Shown in pieces: positions 23,170 through 34,694 of a stretch of 64,000 nt of DNA. The position numbers and the translations under genes were made by a program. Under the pieces are notes generated by a model. It was not told where the DNA came from and ran no database searches. It saw only the letters and a list, made by a program, of their open reading frames with translations. The stretch comes from Phaeosaccion multiseriatum (taxonomy: Eukaryota > Ochrophyta, other classes), in NCBI GenBank assembly GCA_965112735.1, contig OZ218961.1, forward strand, positions 2,790,001 to 2,854,000, read 5' to 3'. Numbering within the stretch: the first letter of the stretch is position 1; each line of letters opens with the position of its first letter.

Positions 23170-26100
23170 ATGACGCGACGCCGGTGCCGTTATCGTCCCG
23201 GAGCTCCAGCTGCTTTGGGGTACGTCCTCTTGCTAAGTGCAGGCGGCGACTATGGCAGTGGCAAGAGTGGTGCCGGAGTTGGAGTGGGCGCTCTTCGCGT
23301 GCCCCTCCCCTCTATCGATGGTATGCTCGAGGGCCTCAAGAGGCGGGAACGGAGGGCAGAGACCAAGCGAGTGGCGCGGCAGTGGGGCACGCCTGCCAGC
23401 CCCACATGGACGCCTGCTCACGTCGATCTCGGCAGCGAGGCGCTTGGACCTCAAGGAATGAGGCCGAAGGAGCCCACGCCCAACCACCCGCTCTTCCAGC
23501 GCGATCGGAAGGTCACGCTACGCAACATTGCGAAGCGGGCCAGAGAGGTAAGAGGTGACCCCCCTGAGACGGACGAGAGGAGATACGGGATGTATATCAG
23601 AGTATCAAGACAAAGAACGGGCGGAGCCTTGCCTCCTTCACCATATCGAGATTGGCTAGCTGGTCTTGCCCACCCCCCACAACGTACTTCCCCCTTCCCC
23701 CACCCCTCCCCAAACGCAAAGGTGGGCTTGTTTCGCAAGCCAGGCAACGAAAGTGCGTACGGCCCTGTGCGAAGGCGACGGGGGGTCTACAAGGACAGGC
23801 TGCCCTACGCCACAGGCGAGCGGAAGGACAATGAAATGGGCAAGGTTGTGGACAGTATCACTCGGCACGAGCGGCCCTTGCTAACGCTGACGGCTCTTCT
23901 GCTCCTCTCTTCCGCTGCGGTGGACGTGACTCTCCCTTACACCGTCACTCTTGCTCTAGACGGTACGTGAGGGGAAGGGGGGGCGGAGGGGGGTACTCAG
24001 TGAGAAATGGTTAAGAATGGGATCACGTAATTAGTCTCGTGGGGTTGGGAACACGAACGAAAGCAATACAGTCTGTCATCTCTACTTGTGTACCGACCAC
24101 TCAATCCCTCCTTCCACACCCCACCCCCCCGGCCTTCCTCCGTCCTTCCTCCGTCCTTCCTCCGGCCGCTCTCTCTCTCCCTCTCTCCCTCTTCTCTCTC
24201 GGTGTGCTCCTCTCTCCATCTCAGCGGCGTCTCCGGAGGTGGAGCAACAGGCGATGGGTATGGTTATCAAGCTCCTTGCCACAGTTGGCTCCCTCTCGGC
24301 GCTCTTTACTGGGGCCCGTCTGCTGTGCGCAAAGCTGCTGGCTTCGCGGATCGTGACCCGCGTCCGGAGCGAGCTGTTTGCAGCCCTTGTGAGTCTCGAT
24401 CAGACCTTTTTCGACACTACCGCCTCCGGAGAGCTTGTGAGTCGACTCGGGTTGGATACAGAGAAGCTCAGGAGAGTATTGAGTGACACGCTTCCCTCCC
24501 TCGTCTACCACGGCGTCCACATTGGCGGTTTGTTGGCAGTGATAGCACGCTCCCACGCGCAGTTTGCCTTCTTGCCGTATGCGTACTGTGTGCTCCACTT
24601 CCTGGTGTGTGGGCGGTGGTACGGGCGATTTCAGCGAGACATGAGCATTGCTGCACACGACCACATGGCCACTAGCGCAGCCGAGGCAGACAACACCTTC
24701 CGATTCATGCCGGAGGTGAGGGCGCAGGCGGGGCAGAAGCAGGCGCTGAATCGCTACAACCGAGAGCTCCGAAAGGCGCTCAGCTTCCAAGAGGCGCACG
24801 ACTGGGGCAGCAGTGCCTACAAGGCGATTTCAGTGGTGCTGGCGGTAGGGCTCCAGGCGTCGGTGGCAGTCTACGGCTCCCGTATGGTGCGAAGCGGCAA
24901 GGTGACCTTTGGTAGCTTCGGATCGCTCTTCTTGTACACCACCAAGCTGGTGCAGAGCTGTAACGTCATGGGAGAGAGGTACTTGGAGATGAAGAGCGCG
25001 GCAGGAGCCACGAGGGAGGTGTTTGCCCTCAGTGGCCTCGACCCCGGCATGCGAGTGCGCCCCTTGGGTGAGAGCATTGAGCATTGGCGAAGGTCTGGCG
25101 GTGGGAAGCAGCAGCTCTCTGCCGGAAGTAGCAGCAGTAGTAGCAGCAGTAGGAGCAGTAGTAGTATTGGAGGGATGAGCTCGGCTATGCCGGGCAGCGC
25201 GCGCGACCGGAGGAAGGGGCCGGCCATCGTGTTTGAGAACGTTGTCTTGTCGTACAGCAGAGACGGGCAGCAAGACGCCTTCGACGCCTACAAGCGGAGA
25301 GTGAGGAACGAGGCCCTTGCCGCTTCAGCTGCTACTCGACGAGCGGCATCATCAGTGTCCGGTGGAGAAGGGCAGCAGCTGCAGCAGCAGCAGGAGGAGG
25401 AGCAAGAGGAGGAGGAGCAAAGCCACGCACGGAGGGGGCACAGCGACGGAGAGCAGCTCAGAGGGCTGACTCTCAACGTGCCGCCCGGGGAACGTGTGGT
25501 GCTCGTCGGAGAGGCAGGGTCAGGCAAGTCCACCATTTTGCGAGCGTTGGCAAGGTGGTACGATCCGGAGGAGGGAGCAGTGTCCATTGGAGGGAGGGAT
25601 GTGCGCTCCTTTGAGAACGGAGAGCTTGCTTGCGAGATGGCGATGGTGAGTGAATGAGTGGAAGAAGGGAGGGAGGGACGGAGGGACGGAGGGAGGGAGG
25701 GAGGGAGGGAGTAAGTAGGTGGGGGAGAGAGTGACGGAGTGACTGAGTGAGGGTGAGGGCGTGAATGAGTGATTGAGTGAAAGAGTGAGTGGTTTTATCG
25801 CCCCACTCGAGTATATCCTACTCTCTATATACTCAATCAATCGTACGTACAACCAACAGGTCACACAGGAGACGGCCTTGCTCCCAATGTCAGTGGCGGA
25901 CAACATCTACTGCGGCCTGGCGAATGTGCTGGAGAGGGAGGAGGAGGGGGCGGAGGGGGGGGGGGGGGTTGCCACGATTGGGCAGGGGGGAGCAGGGGTC
26001 GGGCTTGGAGGAGAGGCACAGAGGATGGCAGAGCTGATAGCACAGCAGCTTGATAAGGCGGAGGAGGGGGTTGGAACAAGAGTAAGAGGCGACGACGAGG

Positions 26101-26389
26101 AGGAGGAGGAAGAGGGCAATGAGGAGGAGGAGGAGGAGGAGGACGATCTCCACTTGGCGCTGCAGGAGTCAAAGGCCGTGTTGGATGCATCGTGGCGGAA
26201 GAAGGAGGCAAAGATGGAGGCACGACGACGAAAGAAGCGACGACTTGTGGAAGCAGCGGCCAAGGCGGTGGGGGCGCACGACTTCATCGTGAACCTCCCA
26301 CAGGGCTATGACACAATGGTCGCAGAAACGGCCTCCTGTGTCGCCCCCTCCGAAGCTGTAGTCACCCCCTGGAGCAGCAGCAGCAGTAG

Positions 26390-26438
<49 letters not shown>

Positions 26439-26699
26439 GACAGTAGCAGCAGTGACAGTAACAGCAGTGACGGTAGCAATGAAGGGAGAGAGGGACACAC
26501 ACAGGGCCTGTCGCTGGGACAGAAGCAGCGCATCGCCCTCGCTCGGGCCTTGATCGTGGAGCCTGCGGTGCTACTCCTTGATGACCCGTGCTCCGCCCTT
26601 GACAACGCGAGCAGGGCGGAGGTGATGGCCGCCGTTGACGAGTAAGTACCGGACTTGGTTTCTCTCGTCCTGTCTGCCCCTCGACCCTCCCGCGCCTGC

Positions 26700-26751
<52 letters not shown>

Positions 26752-27296
26752 GCCGCTGCTGCTGCTGTCTTCTTCTTTGCTTGGCCAACGATGGGACTGC
26801 ATCAAACCAATGCCTGCCCCTTCCGTCCGCCCCATGTACCTCACGTGCCCCCCTCTACCCCACCCTACCCCGCCCTACCCTACCCCACCCTGCCCTACCC
26901 CACCCCTCTCCTTTCCTTTTCTCTCCCTCTCTTCTCTTCAGGGTGGCCCGTAAGCGTGGCACGACGGTCCTCCTGAGCTCGAGCAGTGCTGTTCCGGAGG
27001 TGTGTCCGTGGGTGCAAGACAGCGATATGGTCGCGGTGGTTGAGAACGGTCGAGTTGTGGAGGTGGGGCAAAGGGCCTCACTTCTCACAGACAAACCCAA
27101 CGGCTTCTTCGCCAGGATGGTGAAGAGGCAAAGGGGAGGAGGAGGAAGTGAGGAGGCAGGAAGCGGGGCATGGGGAGGTCGGCATTCTGTAACGCTGTCT
27201 TCTTCTTCGGAAGGCGACGAGCAGACGAGCAGTGGAACAACTGCCACCAGCACCACCACAACCACCACCACCAGCAGCAGCAGCGTGCCACAATGA
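23170..27296 (+). CDS. Half-size ABC transporter (ABCB/TAP-like) with degenerate NBD
   Basis: One transmembrane domain plus one ATPase domain, about 1058 residues in five exons: 23170-23547, 23722-23962, 24225-25645, 25860-26641 and 26942-27296. Intron 1 (174 bp) is a multiple of three with no stop, so its retention would add 58 residues. The membrane domain runs from [19 protein letters not shown] to about residue 480. Walker A is GEAGSGKST (near residue 635) and the Q-loop is VTQETALLP. The signature is LSLGQKQR (near 897) instead of LSGGQ, Walker B is VLLLDDP with Asp for the catalytic Glu, and the H-loop His is missing ([13 protein letters not shown]). A roughly 180-residue acidic, poly-Ser insert separates Q-loop and signature. 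The substrate is unknown. Such changes are typical of non-canonical ATP sites that work in a heterodimer. Confidence 0.8.
26374..26752 (+). repeat. (AGC)n coding tract and (TTG)n intron tract
   Basis: An AGC run at 26374-26480 encodes a poly-Ser linker in the ABC protein. A TTG run at 26698-26752 fills the 5' half of the next intron. Confidence 0.75.
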
Positions 27297-27428
27297 AAAA
27301 GGCCTCTTCAGTGTGTCGGAATCGTTTGTTGAAGGCTGTACGGCCTCTGCCACCAGGCCATGTGTGGCGATATTTTCCAGTGTGCGTCAGTGTCACGTAC
27401 TTGTTGGATGGAAGAGCAGTGTGGAGCC

Positions 27429-27434
27429 AATAAA
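27429..27434 (+). terminator. AATAAA polyadenylation-type signal, ABC gene
   Basis: AATAAA lies 133 bp past the ABC stop codon. Its position fits a 3' end signal, but no transcript supports it. Confidence 0.3.
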
Positions 27435-27535
27435 GACACAGGACTCTCCACACAAAGCAAATACGTTACGCTTCTTCAATCCTTCCAGCATGTCTCGTGT
27501 CTAAAAAGTGTAAAATTAACAAGAAAAAAAACTCT

Positions 27536-27799
27536 CTATCGTACGATACGTCTAAAACAACCCACAGCTCCTTCAACCCCAAGTGTTGGTGATCTAATGT
27601 CTGCTGCAGAACCACAGCCCTCAAACTTCTTGCCTTCCTCCCCTGCCTGACTGCACCGACGCACAAGACGAGGCATCACGGGGCTCGGGCTACGGGGGGC
27701 TGCGGTGCTGGTGGGCCAACGCTATCACACAGCACAGCCGAGTACCTTCCGATGCAACTTTGCGTCCTCGCCTTGACCTTTGCCCGTCGCTGCCGACAT
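27536..27799 (-). CDS. Candidate small two-exon gene, 54 residues
   Basis: Exon 27746-27799 (ATG; MSAATGKGQGEDAKLHRK) joins in phase through a GT-AG intron to 27536-27646. That second exon reads AGEEGKKFEGCGSAADIRSP and ends in RRIVR and a stop. Both junctions look like the neighbours' splice sites (AAG then GTACTC; GTCAG then GCA). The product is small, basic at both ends and not recognised. It could equally be part of a longer gene or chance. Confidence 0.35.
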
Positions 27800-27985
27800 T
27801 GGGTAGGCACCAACGGTGCATAGAAATTTGCTGTCTCTCTCTCTTCCTCACTGTAAAGCTAATTTTGAAGGCGCAAGTGCGACGCTTCAAATGAGTGGGT
27901 GCTCGGCTGCCTTGCCTTGCCTGCTGCAACCACTGCTTATTCTCCACACCCCCCATCCACCCGCTTAGACTGAACGGATCCAAAC

Positions 27986-29053
27986 TCACGCCTTGTCCAC
28001 GAGAATGTACGTGAGAAGGCCCTGCTGACCCACCAGCACCTCCCTGGCTAGCGAGAGCAAAAACACCCACACAATGGGGCTAATATCCACCCCAAAGGCG
28101 GGCGGCACAACGGCCCTTGTGGGCTTGAGAATGGGCTCAGTGGGCCACGCAACGATGTTATAGGGAAGTTTGTTGAGGTCCGCGGCAGGGTACCAAGAGA
28201 GCACGATGCGGCACACAAATGCAAACTCAAAGAGCCTGGAAGGGGCGTGGGAGCGGGTGGGCAGGGACGGGGTAATGAGGGGCATTGTTGGACTGCGTGA
28301 GTACCTCAGTAGCAGCAGAAGGGGAAATTCACATGCCCTGCTCGACTTGTTGCTTCCCCGCGATGCACATGGGAACTTACAGTAGTAAAGGGTCGATGAC
28401 AACGCGGGTCGGAATGACCCAGTCCGGAGTTTCTGCCATGGCCGGAGAAGCGGTTGTCAGCACAGCCAGAGACAGAGCCGTAGCACCAGCCGCCCCGGTC
28501 GACAGGAAGGGCAGCTGTGAGCGTGAGCGGGCGGCTGCTGCTGCCTCGAATCTCTCCTGCATTGGCGCAAAGTCCCCGTCTGCTCGTCCTGCTGTGCACT
28601 GGTGTCCCTCCTCGTTCTCCTCCTGCTGCTGCTGTTCTAGTCCACTCAACTTCATGGAGCAGCAGCTGCTTTTGTGACGAAGCGAGGATGTCCTCCTCGA
28701 TGAGATGGGGAGACTTGTGCCTCCTAGCCTCATGCTGTTGCTACCCACAGTGAAGGCTGACTCAGGAGGGGCAGAAGGGTGGGTGGGCGACAGGACATGG
28801 AGGGGTGGCAGGGAGAGAAGTTAAAGTCGACATGAGTGTGCTGAGCTTCAAGAGTGCAAGAATTGTAGGCTGCTGTGCTGCCGCTTGTTGATACCCACGC
28901 AGTACTAACGTGGAGTCAATCCATCGTGAGGCAAGGAGTTGATTTGCTGCGATGAGTTTTATCCCTAGGGACTCAACCCATCTACTCACCAGTTGCCGTC
29001 TCCAGGAGCATGGCAGCCACTCCTACCGACGCGGTCACCCGGCATAGCTTCAT
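27986..29053 (-). CDS. YggT family plastid membrane protein (CCB3/YlmG-like)
   Basis: YggT-type protein of 229 residues in three exons: 28990-29053, 28381-28756 and 27986-28235. Plastid YggT proteins act in cytochrome b6f haem attachment (CCB3) or nucleoid/division functions (YlmG). The start gives a signal peptide ending ETATA followed by FTVG, a plastid junction. A Gln/Glu-rich transit segment and a hydrophobic stretch with an SPAMA site follow. The YggT core reads FEFAFVCRIVLSWYP, LPYNIVAWPTEPILKPTRAV and a second helix SPIVWVFLLSLAREVLVG. Only 124 bp separate it from the next plus-strand gene. Confidence 0.85.
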
Positions 29054-29177
29054 GTCTTTCAAGGAGGGAGAGAAGAGAGGGGTGGAAAGGAAAGAGAGAG
29101 ACACCTTCCAGTGCCATCGGCCCAGTCGCATGCAATAACTGGCGCCAGTGCAGGCGCAACTCTCTTTCGATTGCGCG
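29054..29177. promoter_or_regulatory. Very short bidirectional promoter interval, YggT/EF-FYVE
   Basis: 124 bp lie between divergent start codons, the tightest pair in the window. No core promoter motif was recognised. Confidence 0.45.
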
Positions 29178-29870
29178 ATGGACAGGCTGGAGGGCACTGT
29201 GAGCATCTGTAGAACCGTCCAGGCCACCTTGGGAAGGAGGACGAGAAGGAGTAGAAAGAGGCCGAGGGCAGTGGAGGGGGCTGGCCGACTCCGACGCTCG
29301 TCACTATGGAGCGGGTTCGCTCTCGTCTCCACGTCCTTGCTGCTGCTGAGCCCGAGCAGCTGTAGCAGTAGTAGCGCGACCAATGACGTGCAGAGGTCCC
29401 CTTATACTTCGCCCATGCTCCCAGGCGCCAGCAGTGGCGGTCGGGGGGAGGGCGGGACGGCAACGACAACGAGAGACCCACCCATCGACTGCAGTACCAG
29501 AGATGGCGGCGTCTCTCCACGCCCGCCGTTGAAGCCTGCGACGATGGACTTCTTCCGAAGCATCGACGGCAACAACGACGGAGTGCTCGAGCCCAGTGAG
29601 CTGCGAGACTTTGTGGCCCACGACGTGGGTGGTGTGAACCTGGATGAGAAGCTCGAGGTGGACGCTGGCGTGAGCATGATGCAGCAGCACTTGGACACCG
29701 ACCTCGACCAGTCTATCACGCTCAAGGTAGGTTAGCTTCTTGGTCTCCACTCACATCTGCTTTTCTTTTCCGTCTCACAGTATGTTACACGTGTAGCACC
29801 TACGTGACCCCCATTCCTCCTTGCTGCGCTTCTCACTGCCACCACTATTGCTGCTACTCTTCTTCATCTG

Positions 29871-29911
<41 letters not shown>

Positions 29912-30201
29912 CCTACTCCTCCTACTACTACCGCTACCACTTGCAGGATATGGCCCAGTGGGCCAGTAAAGTGGGTAGCGTGGTGAACGTGGCTGAGGCA
30001 GCGCGTTGGGCCGTATACGGGGTGCTCGTGCCTGCGAGTCTTCAAGAAGCGCAGCGATGCGATGCGGAGGTCGGGGCGGCGTTTCGCATGAACGGAATCT
30101 CCGGTTTTGACTTTCCAGAGCTAATTGGGAACGGGGGAGAGAAGCTGTACTATGATTACGGCATTACGCGGCCCGCCAGTCGGAGGCGTATCGTTAGGGT
30201 A

Positions 30202-30248
<47 letters not shown>

Positions 30249-32659
30249 CGTGAACATGGCTCACGCAGAAACTCATGTAACGTACAGTTGATCATTCCCT
30301 GCCCCCGTTCATTGCACTACCCCTTGTGGTTTGCCCCGCCCACAGGCGATCCAAATTAAGCTGGCGGGCATCGGGACGGAGCCCTCCACCCCCGTCGCTC
30401 AGGCGGATCCGACGTCATCCAATCACATACGCACCTCGTGGGATGTGCCAGAGTCGCTCAACGCCGCCACTGGACGGGGAAGCAACCCTTTCCCCACTCA
30501 CACCTTTGTGCTGGAGCGGAAAGTGCTGCCACCCTCGCTATACGAGGGAACGGGAGCAGGCGGAGGCGGAGGCCTCGGAGGGGGGGTGGTAGGGCGGGTG
30601 GATGAGAGCGGTGGTGGTGGTGGTGGTGCCGGCGCTGGTGATGGGGGAACGGAGGATTGGGATGCCATTTACGTGGGCCCTGCCGGACATTTTATCGACA
30701 AGGACGTGGAGGAAGGTATCATGTACTACTACAGAGTGGAGGTGAGTGAGTTAGTAAGGGAGGGAGGGAGTTATTGAGTGGATGAGTGAATGAGTGTGTT
30801 TGTGTGTGTGAGTGAGTGAGTGAGTGAGTGTATGGGCGGGCGAGTGAGTGAGTGAATGAGTGAATGAGCATGTGAGTGAGTGAGTTGCGTGAGTTAGTGA
30901 GGGAGTTAGTGAGGGAGGGAGGGAGGGAGGGAGGGAGGGAGGGAGGGAGTGCGTGCGAGCGTGAGTGAGGGATGGAGTGTGTGGCTGCGACTGACTACTC
31001 ACCGTGCTCCCTCATCCTTGCTCTCTGTCTTCTCACCCCGTCTGTGCCTGCTCTCGCGTGTTGTGGCAGGCGTGGAACATCATCGGTCATAGCGACTACG
31101 TGTATTTCAACGCTCAGCTTCCGAACCCATCACACACCAGCAACAGCAGTAGCGGTGGCGTGGATCTCCGCTCTTCGTGGGAGGATGAAGCGCCAGTGCT
31201 CGGCGCCGCCACCTCCCCCCCTGGCAGTCATTTCCTCTCCTTTTGGCGACCACAGAGGTCGTCTGACTACTGGATGAGGAGCGAAGGGAGCATTCTGCAT
31301 GGCGGTGATGGGGACGGAGAGGGAGAGTACATACGTCGTGGGGGGGGGGGCGGCAGGGGAGATGGTAGCAGCCGTGTCTACATTGATCTTCAAGCTGCCT
31401 TCGATCTCTTATGGAGTGTGATCAAGATTGCGGGAGTAGCCTTGGTGCTCCTGTACTCGGTCTACGAGACGATGAAGGTGAGGAAGCTGAGGGAAAGATA
31501 CAGCCGCGGAAGAGACAGCTTCGGGATTGGGATTCCTGACTCTCCGGGAGATTTCTCTCCCCGCGGGGGAGGTGCTTATTACGCTAGTGGCATGGACGCT
31601 GCTGGGTTTCCTTCCGCTTCGGGGGACAGCATCCTTGTGTCTCAGACTCAGCAACAGCAGCAGCAGCAGCAGCAGCAGCACCAGCAGCGGTTGGAGCGAA
31701 TGGGGTCTTTTTATGGCGGCATGCCCTTCCTGGGAGGAGGAGGAGGAGGAGGAGGAGGAGGAGGAGGAGGAGGCGATGATGTGTATGGTCCCCACCCCCA
31801 CTCGCAGTCGTCCCAGCTGCTCGCATTTGGTGCGGCAGGCCTCCCACCAGGCTTGGGCGTGAGTGAGCGGCTGGCACTTGCTCAGGAGGGCGGCGGGGGC
31901 AGCAGGAGTACCCGCGGCAGCTTGGACGGTAGCAGCAAGGATGGTGGTACTCCGTATCTTCATGCGGGGAAGGATCCTCACATAGGTCACCACCACATGA
32001 TGCCGCTTCTGCGACAAGGGGGCGAAGTGGGGGAGCCCTCTGGCGGCAGCAGACTTTTGAGAGGAGGGGAGGATGCCCCAAAGTCCGGCTTATTTCGACG
32101 GAGGCGGAGAGCTTCTATGCAAAGCGCTGATGCAGCGGCAACGTCGTTTGACCTGGCCACAATTCCTGACGATGCCAGCGTACAGGATCCTGGGCCACCC
32201 CGCGGACGGGGTGGAGCGGTCGAAGGATGGGAGCCGAGCGACGCAATGGATCCGTTGGGCTCCTCTCTTTCTTCTGGTTCTGCTTCTGCTTTTGGTTCTT
32301 CCTCCTCGTCTTCTCATTCGAGCAAATGCTTCAGCTGTCTGAAAACCTTCCGCCACTTCAAGCGCAAGGCTCACACATGCCGGAGCTGCGGGAGCCGCTT
32401 TTGTCAAAAGTGTGGCTTTACGTGCCACACCTCCTGGTCCAAGTGCAGAGGGCTGTGCCTGTGTGGGGTGTGCGCCGAGCAGGGACTGACTGTACTCGCT
32501 TCGGCGGAGCACCAGGAGCACCAGCAGCAGCCGCTGCCGGACCAGCAACAGGACCAGCAGCAGAGGCTTCTGCGCCTTCGGCGAGTGAGTAGCGACAGCC
32601 TCGGAACGTCACCAGAGCCCGCGTCTGCTCGTCATTGGGACGATTTGAGCATCAACTGA
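29178..32659 (+). CDS. Membrane protein with EF-hands, FN3-like region and FYVE-like finger
   Basis: A 928-residue protein of unusual architecture, four exons: 29178-29726, 29947-30198, 30346-30741 and 31070-32659. A basic N-terminus precedes a hydrophobic segment (about 43-58). EF-hand 1 has a full loop (DGNNDGVLEPSE, 130-141) and EF-hand 2 reads DTDLDQSITLKD (173-184, less regular). A fibronectin-III/beta-sandwich-like part ends VEEGIMYYYRVE then AWNIIGHSD. A transmembrane helix follows (LLWSVIKIAGVALVLLY, about 513-529), then a long Gly/Gln/Ser-rich tail. Near the C-terminus (819-871) is a zinc finger with the FYVE arrangement CFSC, KAHTCRSCG, CQKC, CGVC, but KRKAHTC replaces the RRHHC lipid-binding motif. 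A calcium-responsive membrane or trafficking role is inferred. No named orthologue was recognised. Confidence 0.75.
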
Positions 32660-32771
32660 TGATGGGCGACTTTCTCCTTCACGCTAACATTCCCGCTCTT
32701 CCCAGCCATCAGAATGGCCATGCACTCTAGCGCTTGAGTAGGGGATTTAGGGGCCTAGTGCCGTAGCGAGG

Positions 32772-32895
32772 CTACAAACTACACATAATAAAGCCCCCTT
32801 CAGTGACCACCTCCAGGCCCACCAAGCGCATATTGTCCTTTGCACAGGCAAGGGCATCACTGTCCGTGTCCGCGAACACGTTCCTCCCCTTCTCC
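32772..32895 (-). pseudogene. Orphan exon-like ORF, terminal exon or gene remnant
   Basis: After an acceptor-like CTCCGAG, the minus strand reads EKGRNVFADTDSDALACAKD, then NMRLVGLEVVTEGG and a stop. The amino-acid content is coding-like and unlike the flanking repeats, but no upstream exon was found beyond the (GAGT)n array. It overlaps the 3' UTR of the plus-strand gene. Function unknown. Confidence 0.3.
32787..32792 (+). terminator. AATAAA polyadenylation-type signal
   Basis: AATAAA lies 128 bp past the stop of the EF-hand/FYVE-like gene. Confidence 0.3.
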
Positions 32896-32924
32896 TCGGA
32901 GATTTAGAAAGCAGCATGGAAGGA

Positions 32925-33517
32925 AATGAGTGATTGGGTGGGTGGGTGGGTGGGTGAGTGCGTGAGTGAGTGAGAGAGTGCGTGCGTGCGTGCGTGAGTG
33001 AGTGAGTGAGTGAGTGAGTGAGTGAGTGAGTGAGTGAGTGAGTGAGTGAGTTAGTTAGTTAGTGAGTAAGTGAGTGAGTGAGTGAGTCAGTGAGTGAGTG
33101 AGTGAGTGAGTGAGTGAGTGAGTGAGTGAGAGAGTGAGTGAGTGAGTGAGTGAGTGAGTGAGTGAGTGAGTGAGTGAGTGAGTGAGTGAGTGAGTGAGTG
33201 AGTGAGTGAGTGAGTGAGTGAGTGAGTGAGTGAGTGAGTGAGTGAGTGAGTGAGTGAGTGAGTGAGTGAGTGAGTGAGTGAGTGAGTGAGTGAGTGAGTG
33301 AGTGAGTGAGTGAGTGAGTGAGTGAGTGAGTGAGTGAGTGAGTGAGTGAGTGAGTGAGTGAGTGAGTGAGTGAGTGAGTGAGTGAGTGAGTGAGTGAGTG
33401 AGTGAGTGAGTGAGTGAGTGAGTGAGTGAGTGAGTGAGTGAGTGAGTGAGTGAGTGAGTGAGTGAGTGAGTGAGTGAGTGGTGAGTGAGTGAGTGAGTGA
33501 GTGAGTGAGTGAGTGAT
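32925..33517. repeat. 590-bp (GAGT)n array
   Basis: Almost pure GAGT tetranucleotide, with GGGT/GCGT variants only at the left end and one GAGA interruption near 33128. It is the longest simple repeat in the window and lies in no confirmed gene. Confidence 0.95.
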
Positions 33518-33911
33518 CAGGTTGGCGGAATCTCCACACATTTATTTTTTTAAACCGTAACCGCAACTGCATTCTGAAAACCCTCAAGGGCAAGTGTCAG
33601 CATCTTGGTGTCAGGGTTGGATGTCCCAAAACATGTACGACAACAATAAAGCAAAAAAGCCAGATGCTGCACCTGACGTGCAGGCACAGAGAATAAAAAG
33701 ATTTGCTTTGATTCTAAGCCATATGTCGCGTGTAAGAAACCAACCACGACAGAACAAACAGCAAAGGAGAAAGAAGGAAAAGGAGCACCACCGTGCCCTC
33801 TTGTGGTCACCTAGAGCGTCTCTATCGGAGAGGAGGACAGTTATTTCTCTTCAGTTGAACCACCACAATTAAGTGGGTTGCGTAAGGGATCTTGGAAGCG
33901 AGTGTGGTACA
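33518..33911. other. Intergenic, AT-richer
   Basis: No gene was recognised. AATAAA occurs near 33646 and 33691. Confidence 0.4.
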
Positions 33912-34694
33912 ATGTTTCGGCATCCTTTCCACGGGAAGCCTGAGGGCAACTCAGCAGCAGCGCCCAGACGGATCAACACCAGAGACCAGCGGCACGCAAA
34001 TGGAGCCAGGTCTCGCAAAAGACCCAGACTCGAGGCATTCAAATCTCGCGAAAGCCAAGCTGAGAGGAAGGAGGAGGAGGACGACGAGGAGGACGAGGAG
34101 GACGAGGAGGAGGAGCACCAATCGAGCGAGGAGGACCGTCACAGACGAAAGCAGGGGCAGCGGGGTGCTGTGGCGACGTATCCTCCCCCACCATCTTCTG
34201 TCTTGCCAATGCGGCGAAACGCACGTGACCAAGAAGGACGAGGAGGTCATCAGTGGACGGCGACGCCGCTCCGGCCCTCCTGCCCAGCCCTCAGCCTAAC
34301 TCCTTATTCGTTGGGGGCCCCTCGACAACGCAGCATGTCTGAAGGGGATTCTGCATCTCACATCAAGGGCCCCTCGTCCCGTGGCAACCGGAATCGAACT
34401 TTCTTCGCCGCAGGTGATGCGTATTGTGAGGCGGCCATTGGGGTTGGAGACGAGACGGGTATCATCACCAGCAGCAACGGCTGCAGCAGTAGTGGCAACA
34501 CCAGCAGTAGCGGTAGCAGAAGCGGCAGCGTCAGGGGTAGCGGTAGTGGCAGCAATGGCTGCAGCAGCACCCCATCATGCACCAGGCCCATTCGCCATGG
34601 GAGCAGCGTTCGCCCGTCCTTGAGTTCGATGAGCGCGATGGATGATTCCGTGGAGGCGGAAGAGCCTAACGATGTCAAGATGAGTGGGCAGTAG
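33912..34694 (+). CDS. Hypothetical acidic/Ser-rich protein
   Basis: An open frame of 260 codons from the first ATG (MFRHPFHGKPEGN). It has a basic cluster (RSRKRPRLEAFKSRE), a Glu/Asp run, a second basic stretch (RHRRKQGQRG) and a Ser/Gly-rich C-terminal half. The composition suggests a disordered nuclear protein, but no domain is recognised and low-complexity DNA can give long frames by chance. Another exon could lie upstream. Confidence 0.4.
   Translation: MFRHPFHGKPEGNSAAAPRRINTRDQRHANGARSRKRPRLEAFKSRESQAERKEEEDDEEDEEDEEEEHQSSEEDRHRRKQGQRGAVATYPPPPSSVLPMRRNARDQEGRGGHQWTATPLRPSCPALSLTPYSLGAPRQRSMSEGDSASHIKGPSSRGNRNRTFFAAGDAYCEAAIGVGDETGIITSSNGCSSSGNTSSSGSRSGSVRGSGSGSNGCSSTPSCTRPIRHGSSVRPSLSSMSAMDDSVEAEEPNDVKMSGQ

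Noticed and set aside
33059-33593. Long minus-strand frames of Leu-Thr-His-Ser repeats
   Set aside because: Pure translation of the (GAGT)n array; the same applies to the frames at 21254-21925.
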